DNA of 36,213 bases from Oscillospiraceae bacterium (GTDB taxonomy: Bacteria > Bacillota > Clostridia > Oscillospirales > Acutalibacteraceae), in the NCBI GenBank assembly GCA_015066575.1, contig SVOD01000004.1:1-36213 (forward strand), given 5' to 3'. Within the stretch, counting starts at the first letter, position 1. Each line of letters opens with the position of its first letter. Positions 23,534 through 31,039 of this stretch are shown one piece after another. The notes below the pieces were generated by a model. The model saw only the letters and a program-made list of their open reading frames with translations. It ran no database searches and was not told where the DNA came from. Position numbers and translations under genes: made by a program.

Positions 23534-23651
23534 AATGCGGAATGCGGAGTTCGGAATGCGGAATTAATTGTGGCGTTGCAAAGCAACGCATTAGAAAGGC
23601 GGTTCGGCAAACCGAACCGCCAACTGAAAACTGAACGCTGAAAACTGAAAA
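23534..23651 (-). repeat. Composite repeat element, inverted relative to 13041-13167
   Basis: Left to right: array AATGCGG, AATGCGG, AGTTCGG, AATGCGG (23534-23561); hairpin B (23570-23592, GTGGCGTTGC-AAA-GCAACGCATT); hairpin A (23598-23621, GGCGGTTCGG-CAAA-CCGAACCGCC); array CTGAAAA, CTGAACG, CTGAAAA, CTGAAAA (23624-23651). Hairpin B is the reverse complement of 17889-17911 apart from its loop. The right array runs into the next terminator stem. Confidence 0.8.
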
Positions 23652-23687
23652 ATAAAGGAAATTGCCTGCGCAATTTCCTTTATTTTT
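23648..23687. terminator. Terminator of the DUF4358 gene
   Basis: An 18-bp perfect stem (23648-23665 with 23670-23687) has loop CTGC. The TAA stop of the minus-strand gene (23680-23682) is inside the right arm. Confidence 0.88.
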
Positions 23688-24216
23688 CATAGAACACATC
23701 GTGCCAACACTGTTCGCCGATTTGCTGCTGCTGCTTGTAAAAGTCGGTTTCTTCCGCCGAGCCTTCGCCGATGTTTTCACCGCCGTAGTCATCGCCGAGC
23801 ATAAAGAAGCACACAAAGTCGCCTTCGGTGAGAATGAGCGCGGAGTCCACCTTCATGGTGTTGGAATATTCCATCGTATTTTTTAAAAACTCTTTTTTGG
23901 CTGCCTCCAGGCGCTCGACAACTTTGTCGGCATCGCCTTTTGCCGCTTTGACCACTACAATGCGGTCGCAGCGCAAGCCGATTTGCGGCATTTCGCCGTA
24001 GTAGTCATCCATTTCGGAGATATTCAAATCAAATTCATTGCCGAGCAGTTCGTCGGGAATAGCAACATTCGGCTCGTAGGAAGCACCGTATGCCTTGCGA
24101 AAGGCATCCACAACATCGCGGCAGGTGAGCGCCGAAACATCGCGCTTTTTTGAGCAGGCGCTCATCGAAAAGAGCAGGCACAGCGCAAGCAGTGCCGCTA
24201 CTGCTTTTTTAAACAT
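23680..24216 (-). CDS. DUF4358-type lipoprotein
   Basis: The 178-residue protein has a lipoprotein signal (residues 1-20) and lipobox SMSAC, so it is anchored outside the membrane. The mature part contains MPQIGLRCDRIVVVKAAKG (about residues 91-109), the conserved core of DUF4358 proteins from clostridia, whose function is unknown. Start: ATG 24216 behind GGAAGG; an in-frame ATG at 24267 lies upstream of the -10 box and cannot be used. It has its own promoter (24256-24284) and is divergent from the PHP gene. Confidence 0.78.
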   Translation of the reverse strand: MFKKAVAALLALCLLFSMSACSKKRDVSALTCRDVVDAFRKAYGASYEPNVAIPDELLGNEFDLNISEMDDYYGEMPQIGLRCDRIVVVKAAKGDADKVVERLEAAKKEFLKNTMEYSNTMKVDSALILTEGDFVCFFMLGDDYGGENIGEGSAEETDFYKQQQQIGEQCWHDVFYEK

Positions 24217-24255
24217 ATTTTGATTCCTTCCAATCCTTTGATTGAGAATTTGTCT

Positions 24256-24284
24256 ATTATAGCCCATTTTGCCGGTATTTTCAA
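24256..24284 (-). promoter_or_regulatory. Promoter of the DUF4358 gene
   Basis: On the minus strand TTGAAA (24279-24284), 17 bp, TATAAT (24256-24261). Confidence 0.8.
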
Positions 24285-24321
24285 TTTTTTACAAAAATAT
24301 TATATATTTTTAACAAATATC

Positions 24322-24350
24322 TTGAAAAATGTTCGTGAAAGGTATATAAT
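24322..24350 (+). promoter_or_regulatory. Promoter of the PHP/TSCPD operon
   Basis: TTGAAA (24322-24327), 17 bp, TATAAT (24345-24350). It gives a leader of about 145 nt, to which I can assign no known RNA motif. Confidence 0.75.
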
Positions 24351-24502
24351 CAAACTATATTGGGCTTAATCCACGCTTTTTTTGCCCTGTATCGCAAAAG
24401 AGCATTTTACTCACTATTTGAATAGGGTTAAGCATTAGGTATTTTGTTATGGGTGGCGCACATGGGTGCCGTCACCGCGTTGGTTTCGAAAAGAGGGGAA
24501 AT

Positions 24503-25384
24503 ATGAAAGCAGATTTACATTGTCACACCATGCTCTCCGACGGCACACTCGGTATCGAGGAACTCATTCAGGTTGCCAAAAAGAGCGGTGTAGATACCAT
24601 TGCCATTACCGACCACGACACTTTGGCAGGTACTGTCAGAGCGGCGATTATCGGCAAGCGCTTTAATATTAATGTCATTACCGGTGTGGAGCTCTCGTGT
24701 TGGGATGATGAGAGAAACCGCAAAGTGCACCTGTTGTGCTATATGCCCGACCATCCGGACAGGCTGGAGGGTTTATGTATGCGCACATCTTTGGCGCGCA
24801 AGAGAGCCGGCAAGCTGATGGTCATTAAAGCGACTGCCAAATACCCGATTACAGCGGAGTTTATTGCCAAATGCGCCCAGGGCAGCACCAATATTTACCG
24901 CCAGCACATTATGAAAGCGCTTAACCATATCGGCTATGCCGATGGCATGTTCGGTGAAACCTATAACCAACTCTTTAAAGAAAAGGGCGAAAAAAATATT
25001 GCCGTACCGGTCAAATATCCCGATGTTTTTGAAGTGCTCGAAGAAATTTTGAGCGCCGGCGGTATCGCTGTTTTGGCGCACCCGTTTTTGTATGACAGTA
25101 TCGAATTGCTCGATGAGTTGGTCGAAAAGGGTTTGTGCGGTGTAGAAGCATGGCACCCGACCATGAGCGAAGAGCAGAGCGAGCAAATGGTTAAATATGC
25201 CAAAAAGCACAAGTTATTGGCAATCGGCGGCTCGGATTTTCACGGTTGCTTTGCTTCGCATAATTCCAAACTCGGCGAAGTGACTACCCCCGAAGCCAAT
25301 CTCAATGAATTTTTGAGTTACAAGGCAAAAATGAAGCGCCAAAAGAAAAAGGCCCAAAAAGCGGCGGCGCAAACAGCCGAGTAA
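24503..25384 (+). CDS. PHP-domain metal-dependent phosphoesterase
   Basis: The 293-residue PHP phosphoesterase resembles the YciV/RNase AM-type group. Metal-binding motifs are DLHCHTMLSDGT (residues 4-15), AITDHDT near 35 and GVELS near 61. HP in LAHP near 195 and GGSDFHG near 245 follow. Such enzymes hydrolyse 3',5'-bisphosphate nucleotides or trim RNA 5' ends, but the exact substrate here is unproven. A Lys/Ala-rich tail ends the protein. Start: ATG 24503 with GAGGGG about 7 nt upstream; an ATG at 24449 in frame has no RBS. The TSCPD gene starts 8 nt after the stop, so both share an mRNA. Confidence 0.9.
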   Translation: MKADLHCHTMLSDGTLGIEELIQVAKKSGVDTIAITDHDTLAGTVRAAIIGKRFNINVITGVELSCWDDERNRKVHLLCYMPDHPDRLEGLCMRTSLARKRAGKLMVIKATAKYPITAEFIAKCAQGSTNIYRQHIMKALNHIGYADGMFGETYNQLFKEKGEKNIAVPVKYPDVFEVLEEILSAGGIAVLAHPFLYDSIELLDELVEKGLCGVEAWHPTMSEEQSEQMVKYAKKHKLLAIGGSDFHGCFASHNSKLGEVTTPEANLNEFLSYKAKMKRQKKKAQKAAAQTAE

Positions 25385-25392
25385 GGAGTAGT

Positions 25393-25647
25393 ATGGATTA
25401 CAGATTTCAACCGCGCGGCGTTTGCTCGCAGGAAATTCAACTGTCGCTTGATGAAAACGGCGTGATTACCGCCTGCCGCTTTATCGGCGGTTGCAGCGGC
25501 AACACCCAGGGAGTGAGCAGGCTTGTTACCGGGATGAAAGCCGGGGATGCCATCGCCAAATTGGAAGGCATTCGTTGCGGTCCGCGCCCGACTTCCTGCC
25601 CCGACCAGTTGAGCAAAGCGCTCAAGCTCGCGTTAGCGGAAAAATAA
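25393..25647 (+). CDS. TSCPD-domain protein (TIGR03905 type)
   Basis: This 84-residue protein carries the motif TSCPDQL near its end and conserved Cys residues (VCSQEIQ, GCSGNTQGVS, RCGPRPTSCPD). The TSCPD domain also occurs at the C-terminus of some class II ribonucleotide reductases, where the cysteines are thought to bind metal or take part in redox chemistry. Stand-alone versions like this are frequent in Clostridia and have no proven role. Start: ATG 25393, with AAGGAG 5 nt upstream that overlaps the PHP stop. It is co-transcribed with the PHP gene and followed by a strong terminator. Confidence 0.9.
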   Translation: MDYRFQPRGVCSQEIQLSLDENGVITACRFIGGCSGNTQGVSRLVTGMKAGDAIAKLEGIRCGPRPTSCPDQLSKALKLALAEK

Positions 25648-25658
25648 CAGATGTTTAA

Positions 25659-25692
25659 AGCCTTCTCGGTATTTACCGAGAAGGCTTTTTTT
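25659..25692 (+). terminator. Terminator of the PHP/TSCPD operon
   Basis: AGCCTTCTCGGT, loop ATTT, ACCGAGAAGGCT, then T run. Confidence 0.95.
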
Positions 25693-25711
25693 GCGTGCAT
25701 GAATATGGTTT

Positions 25712-28075
25712 TTAAGCGGTTTCAAACGCCACCTGCCGCGCGGACGGGGCGCTGACTTCAAAAATAATAAAACCTTTTTCGGTGCCGCCAAAGGTAATGC
25801 CATCCGCACCGGAGAATTTGCCGCCTTTGTAAATTGCGCTGCCGTTGAAAGTAACACTTTGCCCGCTTTGGTAGGGCAGGCAGATGCGCGCGGTGGTGCC
25901 TTGCGGAATGGTTGCACTCAGTGCAAATGTATTGTCGGCGCGCTGCACTTCTTTGACTTGGATATGCCCTTTGAGCGAGGGCACCGTGCATCCGATTTGC
26001 GTTAAGCCCGCCGGCTGCGGCACAATTTCGAATCTTTCATAGCCGGCACTTAATGGGCGCACGCCCGCAAAATATTTGCTCATGATGACCAGCGGACCGC
26101 CGGACCAGGCGTGGTTAAGCGTGCCGCCGATTTTGGTCCAGCGCTCCCACAGGGTAGAGTAATCCTCGCGTATCATTCGGTCATAGCGCTCACACATGCG
26201 CGCTTTGGCAAGGTCAAATTCCCCCATTGCGCACAGCGCCTCAAGCACATAATATTCCATATAGGGGCTGGCGTTTTCTATCTCGGTGAGAACGCTTTTA
26301 ATCACCGTGTATTTTTCACTGTCTGCAAGCCCTGCGAGCACGGCGAGCGCATTGGCGCGATCATCCGGCTTGCTGACCTCGCTGCTCTTGTAGCCGCTTT
26401 CTGTCCACAGGCTTTGGTAGGCTTTTTTGAGTGCCTTCAGTTTGGTTTGCATTTGTGCGGCGGCACTTTTTTCACCCAACAGTTCTGCCATGGCGGCAAC
26501 TTGGCGCAGAGCGTAGTAATACCAGGCGTTTTCGATTGCCACGCTGTCTTCGCGCGAGCCCCAGTCCATCCAATCCCAAGAGCCGCTGCGGTGCTCCACC
26601 AAGCCGTCACTTTGCAGCGACCACAGGTTTAAGTATTTGACCGCCGCCGGGTAGACAGTGCGAATAAAGTCGCTGTCGCCCGTGTAGAGGTAATAAGTCC
26701 AAAAGCCGCAAATGCCTGCCAATTGCTGCACCGGCAGTTCAAAGAATTCGTTGCTAATCGGCACCACAGTCGGCAGCACATCGGTTTGCGGGTCAACATG
26801 CGCGAGCATGGATTGCACACCTTTTTGGTAGAGCAGGTAGGAGCTCGGGTCTAAACTGTACATGCTCATTGCCATTTCATTGGTCACATCGCCCCACCAC
26901 TGGGCGCGCTCGCGATCGGGGCAGTCCATATAATTGTCGCGCATAGTGACATAGAGCGTGCGCAGGGATTTTTGCCACAGGGTGTTGAGCGCGCTGTCTT
27001 CGCAACGGAAGTTGCCGGAAAAGGCAGTATCGTAGCCGGTTTCGCGGTATTTGAGTTCTAAAATCGTCACGCCCGCCGGAAAGCGGTAGCGAATGTGCTC
27101 GCCGTTAAACCAGCCCGGTGCTTCAAATGCCTGCTCCCCCTCTTTGGTAATATAGGTATCGCGCGGTGCACCGATCGAAGTGTTTTCGGTGGTGATTTTA
27201 ATCTTCTTCCCCGCCTCTGCCTTAATTTTAAAGTAAGGTGTGCATTGGGCGTTGTAGGGAATGTCCACCGTTACAGTTTTCGCAAAGTGCAGGGTAGTGC
27301 CGCAGTAGTCGGCAGAATTTTCGTAATCTTTCAAGCCGTAATCTTTGAGCAGCGGAATGCCGCGCGGGTAGAGCGTCCCCCAAGGAGCGGCGCCGCCAAG
27401 CCCGCCGGGAGTGGCGCTTTGCCAGGCGCTGTCATCAAAGGCGGGGCTTGTCCAATCGCCCGGCTCTTTTGCAGCATCATAGTAAATGCTATACTCCGGC
27501 AAGCGGTAATTCGGCTGCTTGCCGCTGTTTTGGTAGGCAGCGTGGCGCTGTGCTTTCCAACTGCTGTCGGAGAGAATATCGCCCGCTTCAAACAGGAAGC
27601 CGGCTTTGCCGCTGTCTTGGTAAGAAAAACTTTTATCTTTGCCCCAGTACCACACCAGCGCGGCAATCACATTTTCGCCCGCATTGAGGTAGGGCGCAAT
27701 GTCGAGGGTATCAAAGTAACTGTCGTTTTCACCGCGGCCGCGCTTGACTCCGCCTTCAAAGACAACCGACTTGCCGTTGATGTAGAGCCAATACTTGGAG
27801 TCGGCGGAGATATAAGCGTTTAATTGCCGCGGCACTTTTTTAAGAGAAAGGCTTTTGCGCAGGCACATCCACACATTTTCTTCGCTGCCGTCGCTGTCAT
27901 CCCAAATGTATTGCGCCTTCCAATCGGTTTTCGGCGCGGTGTCAAGGCGCGCGTAAGGGGAAACCTTTGCGGGAATTATATATGTGTTTTGAAAATCGGG
28001 CGCTGCTTTTCGCGGCACACAGCCGCTGCAAATGAGAAGGCTCAAAAGCAAAAGTACTGCGATCACTTTTTTCAT
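25712..28075 (-). CDS. GH78-like (alpha-L-rhamnosidase family) lipoprotein glycosidase
   Basis: The 787-residue surface lipoprotein has a signal peptide with lipobox CSGC (residues 17-20). N-terminal beta-sandwich domains follow (about 45-340). A six-hairpin (alpha/alpha)6 catalytic domain is marked by MDCPDRERAQWWGD (about 378-392), the GH78 acidic signature, and by DWMDWGS and TLWERW. The C-terminal beta domain resembles Bac_rhamnosid_C. Family members remove terminal alpha-L-rhamnose from plant or bacterial glycans; related clostridial proteins may prefer other sugars, so specificity is open. Start: ATG 28075 after AAAGGGAA. It lies 39 nt downstream of the SnoaL-LytTR regulator gene on the same strand, so both are probably in one mRNA. 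Confidence 0.85.
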   Translation of the reverse strand: MKKVIAVLLLLSLLICSGCVPRKAAPDFQNTYIIPAKVSPYARLDTAPKTDWKAQYIWDDSDGSEENVWMCLRKSLSLKKVPRQLNAYISADSKYWLYINGKSVVFEGGVKRGRGENDSYFDTLDIAPYLNAGENVIAALVWYWGKDKSFSYQDSGKAGFLFEAGDILSDSSWKAQRHAAYQNSGKQPNYRLPEYSIYYDAAKEPGDWTSPAFDDSAWQSATPGGLGGAAPWGTLYPRGIPLLKDYGLKDYENSADYCGTTLHFAKTVTVDIPYNAQCTPYFKIKAEAGKKIKITTENTSIGAPRDTYITKEGEQAFEAPGWFNGEHIRYRFPAGVTILELKYRETGYDTAFSGNFRCEDSALNTLWQKSLRTLYVTMRDNYMDCPDRERAQWWGDVTNEMAMSMYSLDPSSYLLYQKGVQSMLAHVDPQTDVLPTVVPISNEFFELPVQQLAGICGFWTYYLYTGDSDFIRTVYPAAVKYLNLWSLQSDGLVEHRSGSWDWMDWGSREDSVAIENAWYYYALRQVAAMAELLGEKSAAAQMQTKLKALKKAYQSLWTESGYKSSEVSKPDDRANALAVLAGLADSEKYTVIKSVLTEIENASPYMEYYVLEALCAMGEFDLAKARMCERYDRMIREDYSTLWERWTKIGGTLNHAWSGGPLVIMSKYFAGVRPLSAGYERFEIVPQPAGLTQIGCTVPSLKGHIQVKEVQRADNTFALSATIPQGTTARICLPYQSGQSVTFNGSAIYKGGKFSGADGITFGGTEKGFIIFEVSAPSARQVAFETA

Positions 28076-28114
28076 CGGTGTTCCCTTTCTATCGGTGATT
28101 CTTTTCTGTTGAAG

Positions 28115-28927
28115 TTAATGCTTTAGCACTTGCCGTATCGCATCGCGAAAGGCGGTGTATTTCTTTTCGGGAATGGGCAGCTCGGTGCCGTCGGTCAGGC
28201 TCAGGCGAAAGCGACAAAGTTTGCGCACATAATGCGGGTTGACCAGGTAGCTTTGGTGGCAGCGCAAAAATAAGTGCCCGCAATCCTTTTGGAGCGCGGC
28301 AACGTTGCGCATGACTTCTATTTCGCCCTCGGCAGTGTGCAGCAGGCTGTGTTTGCCGCCGGCAGTTGCTTCTATCCAGATAATAGAGTCGGAAAGGAAA
28401 AAGTAATCCGAGCGGTTCGTGCCGTGAAAGTGCAGGCGCTCGCCGCGCTGCAGCAGCGCCTTGTCGCCGGAAAACACCGGGGAGTAGTTTGTCGCATAGA
28501 TGGTGTCATCCTCATGCAAACCGTGGGGGTTAGAAATGTGGCAGACCAAAATTTTCGGCACCTTCACCGTGTTGCCTGTTGCATCCGTTTGCTTGCGCTC
28601 ACACCAGCTCAGCTGCAGGCGCTGAAATACCGAGATGTCGTGCCCGTCAGGGTAATGGGTGACCACCGAGTAGGAGAGCATCACATCGCAAGAGGCGGTG
28701 TTTGCCGCAATGTGGCGCACCTTTAAATTCCCCATGGTGAAGGTCAGGTTGTGCTCCTCTGCCTGCCAGGTTTGAATCATCGTTTCGCGCCCCTGCAAAA
28801 ACTGCCCTTCGGCGGGACCGTACCACAGCGCTTCATCATCCATCGACAGCAAAAAGGGCATATAATCATTGTTATAATACTGTATAATAAGCTCTGCCGA
28901 CAGGTCGGCAATCTGCTGCTGGTTCAT
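28115..28927 (-). CDS. LytTR DNA-binding regulator with N-terminal SnoaL/NTF2-like domain
   Basis: The 270-residue protein has an N-terminal SnoaL/NTF2-like cone fold (about 1-130; IIQYYNNDYMPFLLSMDDEALWYGPAEG is its start, residues 15-42) and a C-terminal LytTR domain (about 160-268; FFLSDSIIWIEA, FLRCHQSYLVNPHYVRKL). LytTR domains normally follow a receiver; here a possible ligand-binding pocket takes its place, suggesting a one-component regulator. Start: ATG 28927 with AGGTGAG directly upstream; ATG 28945 falls about at the transcription start and is rejected. It heads the operon with the GH78-like gene, so control by a glycan-related ligand is a reasonable inference. Confidence 0.82.
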   Translation of the reverse strand: MNQQQIADLSAELIIQYYNNDYMPFLLSMDDEALWYGPAEGQFLQGRETMIQTWQAEEHNLTFTMGNLKVRHIAANTASCDVMLSYSVVTHYPDGHDISVFQRLQLSWCERKQTDATGNTVKVPKILVCHISNPHGLHEDDTIYATNYSPVFSGDKALLQRGERLHFHGTNRSDYFFLSDSIIWIEATAGGKHSLLHTAEGEIEVMRNVAALQKDCGHLFLRCHQSYLVNPHYVRKLCRFRLSLTDGTELPIPEKKYTAFRDAIRQVLKH

Positions 28928-28949
28928 TTTCTCACCTGCTTTCATTTTG

Positions 28950-28978
28950 ATTATACTTGCATGTTACGGCAAAAGCAA
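28950..28978 (-). promoter_or_regulatory. Promoter of the LytTR-GH78 operon
   Basis: On the minus strand TTGCTT (28973-28978), 17 bp, TATAAT (28950-28955). The start is near 28943, which fixes ATG 28927 as the start codon of the regulator. Confidence 0.75.
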
Positions 28979-29076
28979 GCGTTATTCGCTCGTTTACAAG
29001 TCATTTTAGAAAAAGTACTGAAACGTTTGCCGATTGCCCATAGCACAAATTCACCGGAGAAAAGCAATCGGGATAG

Positions 29077-29110
29077 AAAAAACGGGCAATTTTGCAATTA
29101 CCCGTTTTTT
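29077..29110 (-). terminator. Terminator of the zinc-ribbon membrane protein gene
   Basis: AAAAAACGGG-AATT pairs with AATT-CCCGTTTTTT. The single mismatch becomes G.U only in the minus-strand RNA. The TAA stop (29109-29111) overlaps the stem end. Confidence 0.82.
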
Positions 29111-29576
29111 ATTCAAAAGATACTGTTTGCACATAACTTGCGGTTGCGGCAGGTTGGTCGGCTTGGTTGCTTGCGGGTTCGCCGCTGTCGGCGGCAAGAC
29201 CGAGCAGCAAAACGAATGCCCACAACACGCTTAAAATGATGATTTTTGCCGTTTTGCCGAGCTTTTGGGAGCGCGCAATGATAATGGTGAGGGGGATGGG
29301 AAAGAAGAAAATCCACCCCAGAACCCAAAGCCAGGTTTTGCGCTTTTTCGGCGGCTGCGGCGCCACATGGGGTGTTGCCCGCTGCTCGGCTTGTGCGCGC
29401 TGCCTGCCTTTTTCAAACTCATACCCCGCCTGCTCTGCGTTGTCGTACTGTATGTGGTTGACTTCATCATCCACCGCAAAGCGGCTCCCGCAGTAGGGGC
29501 AAAAGAGGTTCTTTTGTTCGCCGTTTACCTGCATGGCAGCGTTGCAGTTCGGGCAGTTTAAGTTGACTAATCGCAT
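29109..29576 (-). CDS. Zinc-ribbon membrane protein
   Basis: The 155-residue protein starts with a zinc ribbon (CPNC at residues 8-11 and CPYC at 26-29, with GSRFAVDDE following) typical of TFIIB-like or DUF-type ribbons at the head of small clostridial membrane proteins. A charged linker (about 35-75) and two membrane helices (about 80-100 and 108-128) follow, then a short tail rich in Ala and Gln. Function is unknown. Start: ATG 29576 with GGAG 7 nt upstream; the frame is open further upstream but runs through the promoter. The gene is monocistronic. Confidence 0.75.
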   Translation of the reverse strand: MRLVNLNCPNCNAAMQVNGEQKNLFCPYCGSRFAVDDEVNHIQYDNAEQAGYEFEKGRQRAQAEQRATPHVAPQPPKKRKTWLWVLGWIFFFPIPLTIIIARSQKLGKTAKIIILSVLWAFVLLLGLAADSGEPASNQADQPAATASYVQTVSFE

Positions 29577-29606
29577 GTTTATACTCCTGCAATAAAAGAT
29601 AGTATG

Positions 29607-29635
29607 ATTATAGCACAGGCAAACATCGGCTGCAA
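29607..29635 (-). promoter_or_regulatory. Promoter of the zinc-ribbon gene
   Basis: On the minus strand TTGCAG (29630-29635), 17 bp, TATAAT (29607-29612), with TG before the -10. Confidence 0.8.
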
Positions 29636-29763
29636 GAGCCTGCGGTGCGCAAAAGCGCACTATTGAGCAAAAAAACGGCGTTGCCTGCGGTAGTGTCAGC
29701 TTTTGAGGCGTTTCCGCTTTTTTGCCGCGGAAAAAAACAGTAGTATTTTGCAAAATTTTTGTA

Positions 29764-29792
29764 TTGCTTTTTTAAATAAGAATAGGTATAAT
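29764..29792 (+). promoter_or_regulatory. Promoter of the GHKL-like/STAS pair
   Basis: TTGCTT (29764-29769), 17 bp, TATAAT (29787-29792). Confidence 0.78.
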
Positions 29793-29830
29793 AGTTAAAT
29801 AAAAGATTATAGGCACGGAGGATATTAAGC

Positions 29831-30433
29831 ATGAAATCAGATGTTATTCATGTGACAAATACCGGCGAAGGTATCGCCGAGGCAATCAAGCAAACAGAGG
29901 CTGTGGCAACCTTTAAGTCGCTCGATGAAAAGGATTCCGTTCACCTGATGCTCTTGGCAGAAGAAATGATGGGGTTGATGAAAGGGCTTGCGGGCAAGCA
30001 CGAGGGGGATTTTTGGATTGAAGATGAAGATGGAACCTTCCGCCTGCATTTAAAAGTGCAAATCGATATGAATGCGCAAACAAGAAAGAAGCTTTTATCC
30101 GCCTCCACCAGCGGGGAGAATATTGCCGCGAAGGGCGTGTCAGGTAAGATTCGCGATTTGTTTAATCGCATTTTAGAGCCTGCTGAAGACACAACCGGCG
30201 CTTATGAGGGAGGTTGGAGTTCGGAAGAAATGACAACCGCACAGGCAGCGGCTTATGCCAAAGGTATGTCGGTAGTTGCCAACCGAGTCTGGTCGCTTAA
30301 ACGCTATAACGCAAGCCGAAAGAAAGAAGAGTGGGACGAATTGGAACAACCCATTGTTACCAATATCGCCGATGAAATCCAAATCGGTATTACGGAGCAT
30401 GAAGCAGAAATGATTATCTATAAAAAAATGTAA
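29831..30433 (+). CDS. Putative degenerate GHKL (anti-sigma-like) protein next to a STAS protein
   Basis: This 200-residue soluble protein is one I cannot place firmly. The helix SVHLMLLAEEMMGLMKGLAG (about residues 36-55) resembles the N-box helix of GHKL ATPases such as RsbW or SpoIIAB, but the Asn that binds Mg-ATP is missing. Two strands follow, DFWIEDEDGTFRLHLKVQID, and the protein ends with IQIGITEHEAEMIIYKKM, like the last strand of GHKL folds. A helical insert of about 100 residues separates them. Start: ATG 29831 behind GGAGG. The STAS gene begins 17 nt after its stop. The family call rests mainly on this neighbour; a non-ATP-binding partner of the STAS protein is the best guess. Confidence 0.5.
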   Translation: MKSDVIHVTNTGEGIAEAIKQTEAVATFKSLDEKDSVHLMLLAEEMMGLMKGLAGKHEGDFWIEDEDGTFRLHLKVQIDMNAQTRKKLLSASTSGENIAAKGVSGKIRDLFNRILEPAEDTTGAYEGGWSSEEMTTAQAAAYAKGMSVVANRVWSLKRYNASRKKEEWDELEQPIVTNIADEIQIGITEHEAEMIIYKKM

Positions 30434-30450
30434 GAAAGGGAGATTTGAAA

Positions 30451-30747
30451 ATGACAATTCAGAAAACAATAGAAGGCAGCGCTATGACCCTTGGTATTGA
30501 AGGCAGATTGGAAACAACAACTGCTCCTTCTCTGGAAGAGGTGATTAGAAATGAGCTTGAGGGCATTACCGAACTTACCTTTGATTTTTCGCAGCTGGAG
30601 TATATTTCTTCGGCAGGGTTGCGCGTAATTTTAGCCGCTCAAAAGATTATGAACAATCAGGGCTCCATGAGAGTTACGGGCGCCAACGATATCGTGATGG
30701 AAGTGTTTGAACTGACCGGCTTTGCCGATATTATTACGATTGAGTAA
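30451..30747 (+). CDS. STAS-domain anti-sigma factor antagonist
   Basis: The 98-residue single-domain STAS protein is of the SpoIIAA/RsbV type. The phosphorylation loop reads YISSAGLRVI, with the usual Ser at about residue 53-54 followed by AGLR. In this family the unphosphorylated form binds an anti-sigma kinase and frees a sigma factor. No sigma factor gene is in the window, so the output is unknown. Start: ATG 30451 with AAAGGGAG 8 nt upstream; TTG 30445 is too near the RBS. It is co-transcribed with the preceding GHKL-like gene and followed by a strong terminator. Confidence 0.9.
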   Translation: MTIQKTIEGSAMTLGIEGRLETTTAPSLEEVIRNELEGITELTFDFSQLEYISSAGLRVILAAQKIMNNQGSMRVTGANDIVMEVFELTGFADIITIE

Positions 30748-30767
30748 GTAAAAGTTAAAAAGATTAG

Positions 30768-30803
30768 AAACCCGGACGATTTTTGAAATCGTCCGGGTTT
30801 TTT
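30768..30803 (+). terminator. Terminator of the GHKL-like/STAS operon
   Basis: AAACCCGGACGATTT, loop TTG, AAATCGTCCGGGTTT, then TTT. Confidence 0.95.
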
Positions 30804-30891
30804 CGCTTAAGTGACTGACGGGTGAGCGTAAAAAAGGTTAATGTTTTGTTATCCTTTAACTATGTGTCTAAAAAAGGTATAAAGAAAATTC

Positions 30892-30919
30892 TTGACAAAC
30901 ACGAAAGCAGTGATACAAT
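30892..30919 (+). promoter_or_regulatory. SOS-type promoter at the left edge of the defence island
   Basis: TTGACA (30892-30897), 16 bp, TACAAT (30914-30919). The LexA box starts six bases later and its extended palindrome overlaps the -10. No gene starts within 150 bp; the first one downstream is the methylase at 31097. Confidence 0.7.
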
Positions 30920-30946
30920 AAAATCGAACGAATGTTCGATTTTATT
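30917..30946. promoter_or_regulatory. LexA box (Firmicutes SOS operator)
   Basis: CGAACGAATGTTCG (30925-30938) fits the Bacillus-type LexA consensus CGAACRNRYGTTYG exactly. The palindrome extends to arms of 13 bp (30917-30946) that cover the -10 region, an ideal repressor position. Confidence 0.8.
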
Positions 30947-31039
30947 ATTACCTCATTAACTAATAATAATCAACCGGATTTTGACGAAAAGCAGAACAAT
31001 AATTTCCTTATCATCTATTCTTAAAGTTTGAAATGGATC

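Noticed and set aside
943..23651. CRISPR or tRNA-like explanation for the 7-bp arrays
   Set aside because: Units are too short, there are no unique spacers, and unit sequence differs between sites.
30771..30779. CCCGGACG shared between the STAS terminator and the tRNA 3' end, as a possible attachment-site pair
   Set aside because: Only 8-9 bp match and the left copy is half of a terminator stem; chance is the simpler explanation unless the flanking sequence extends the match.
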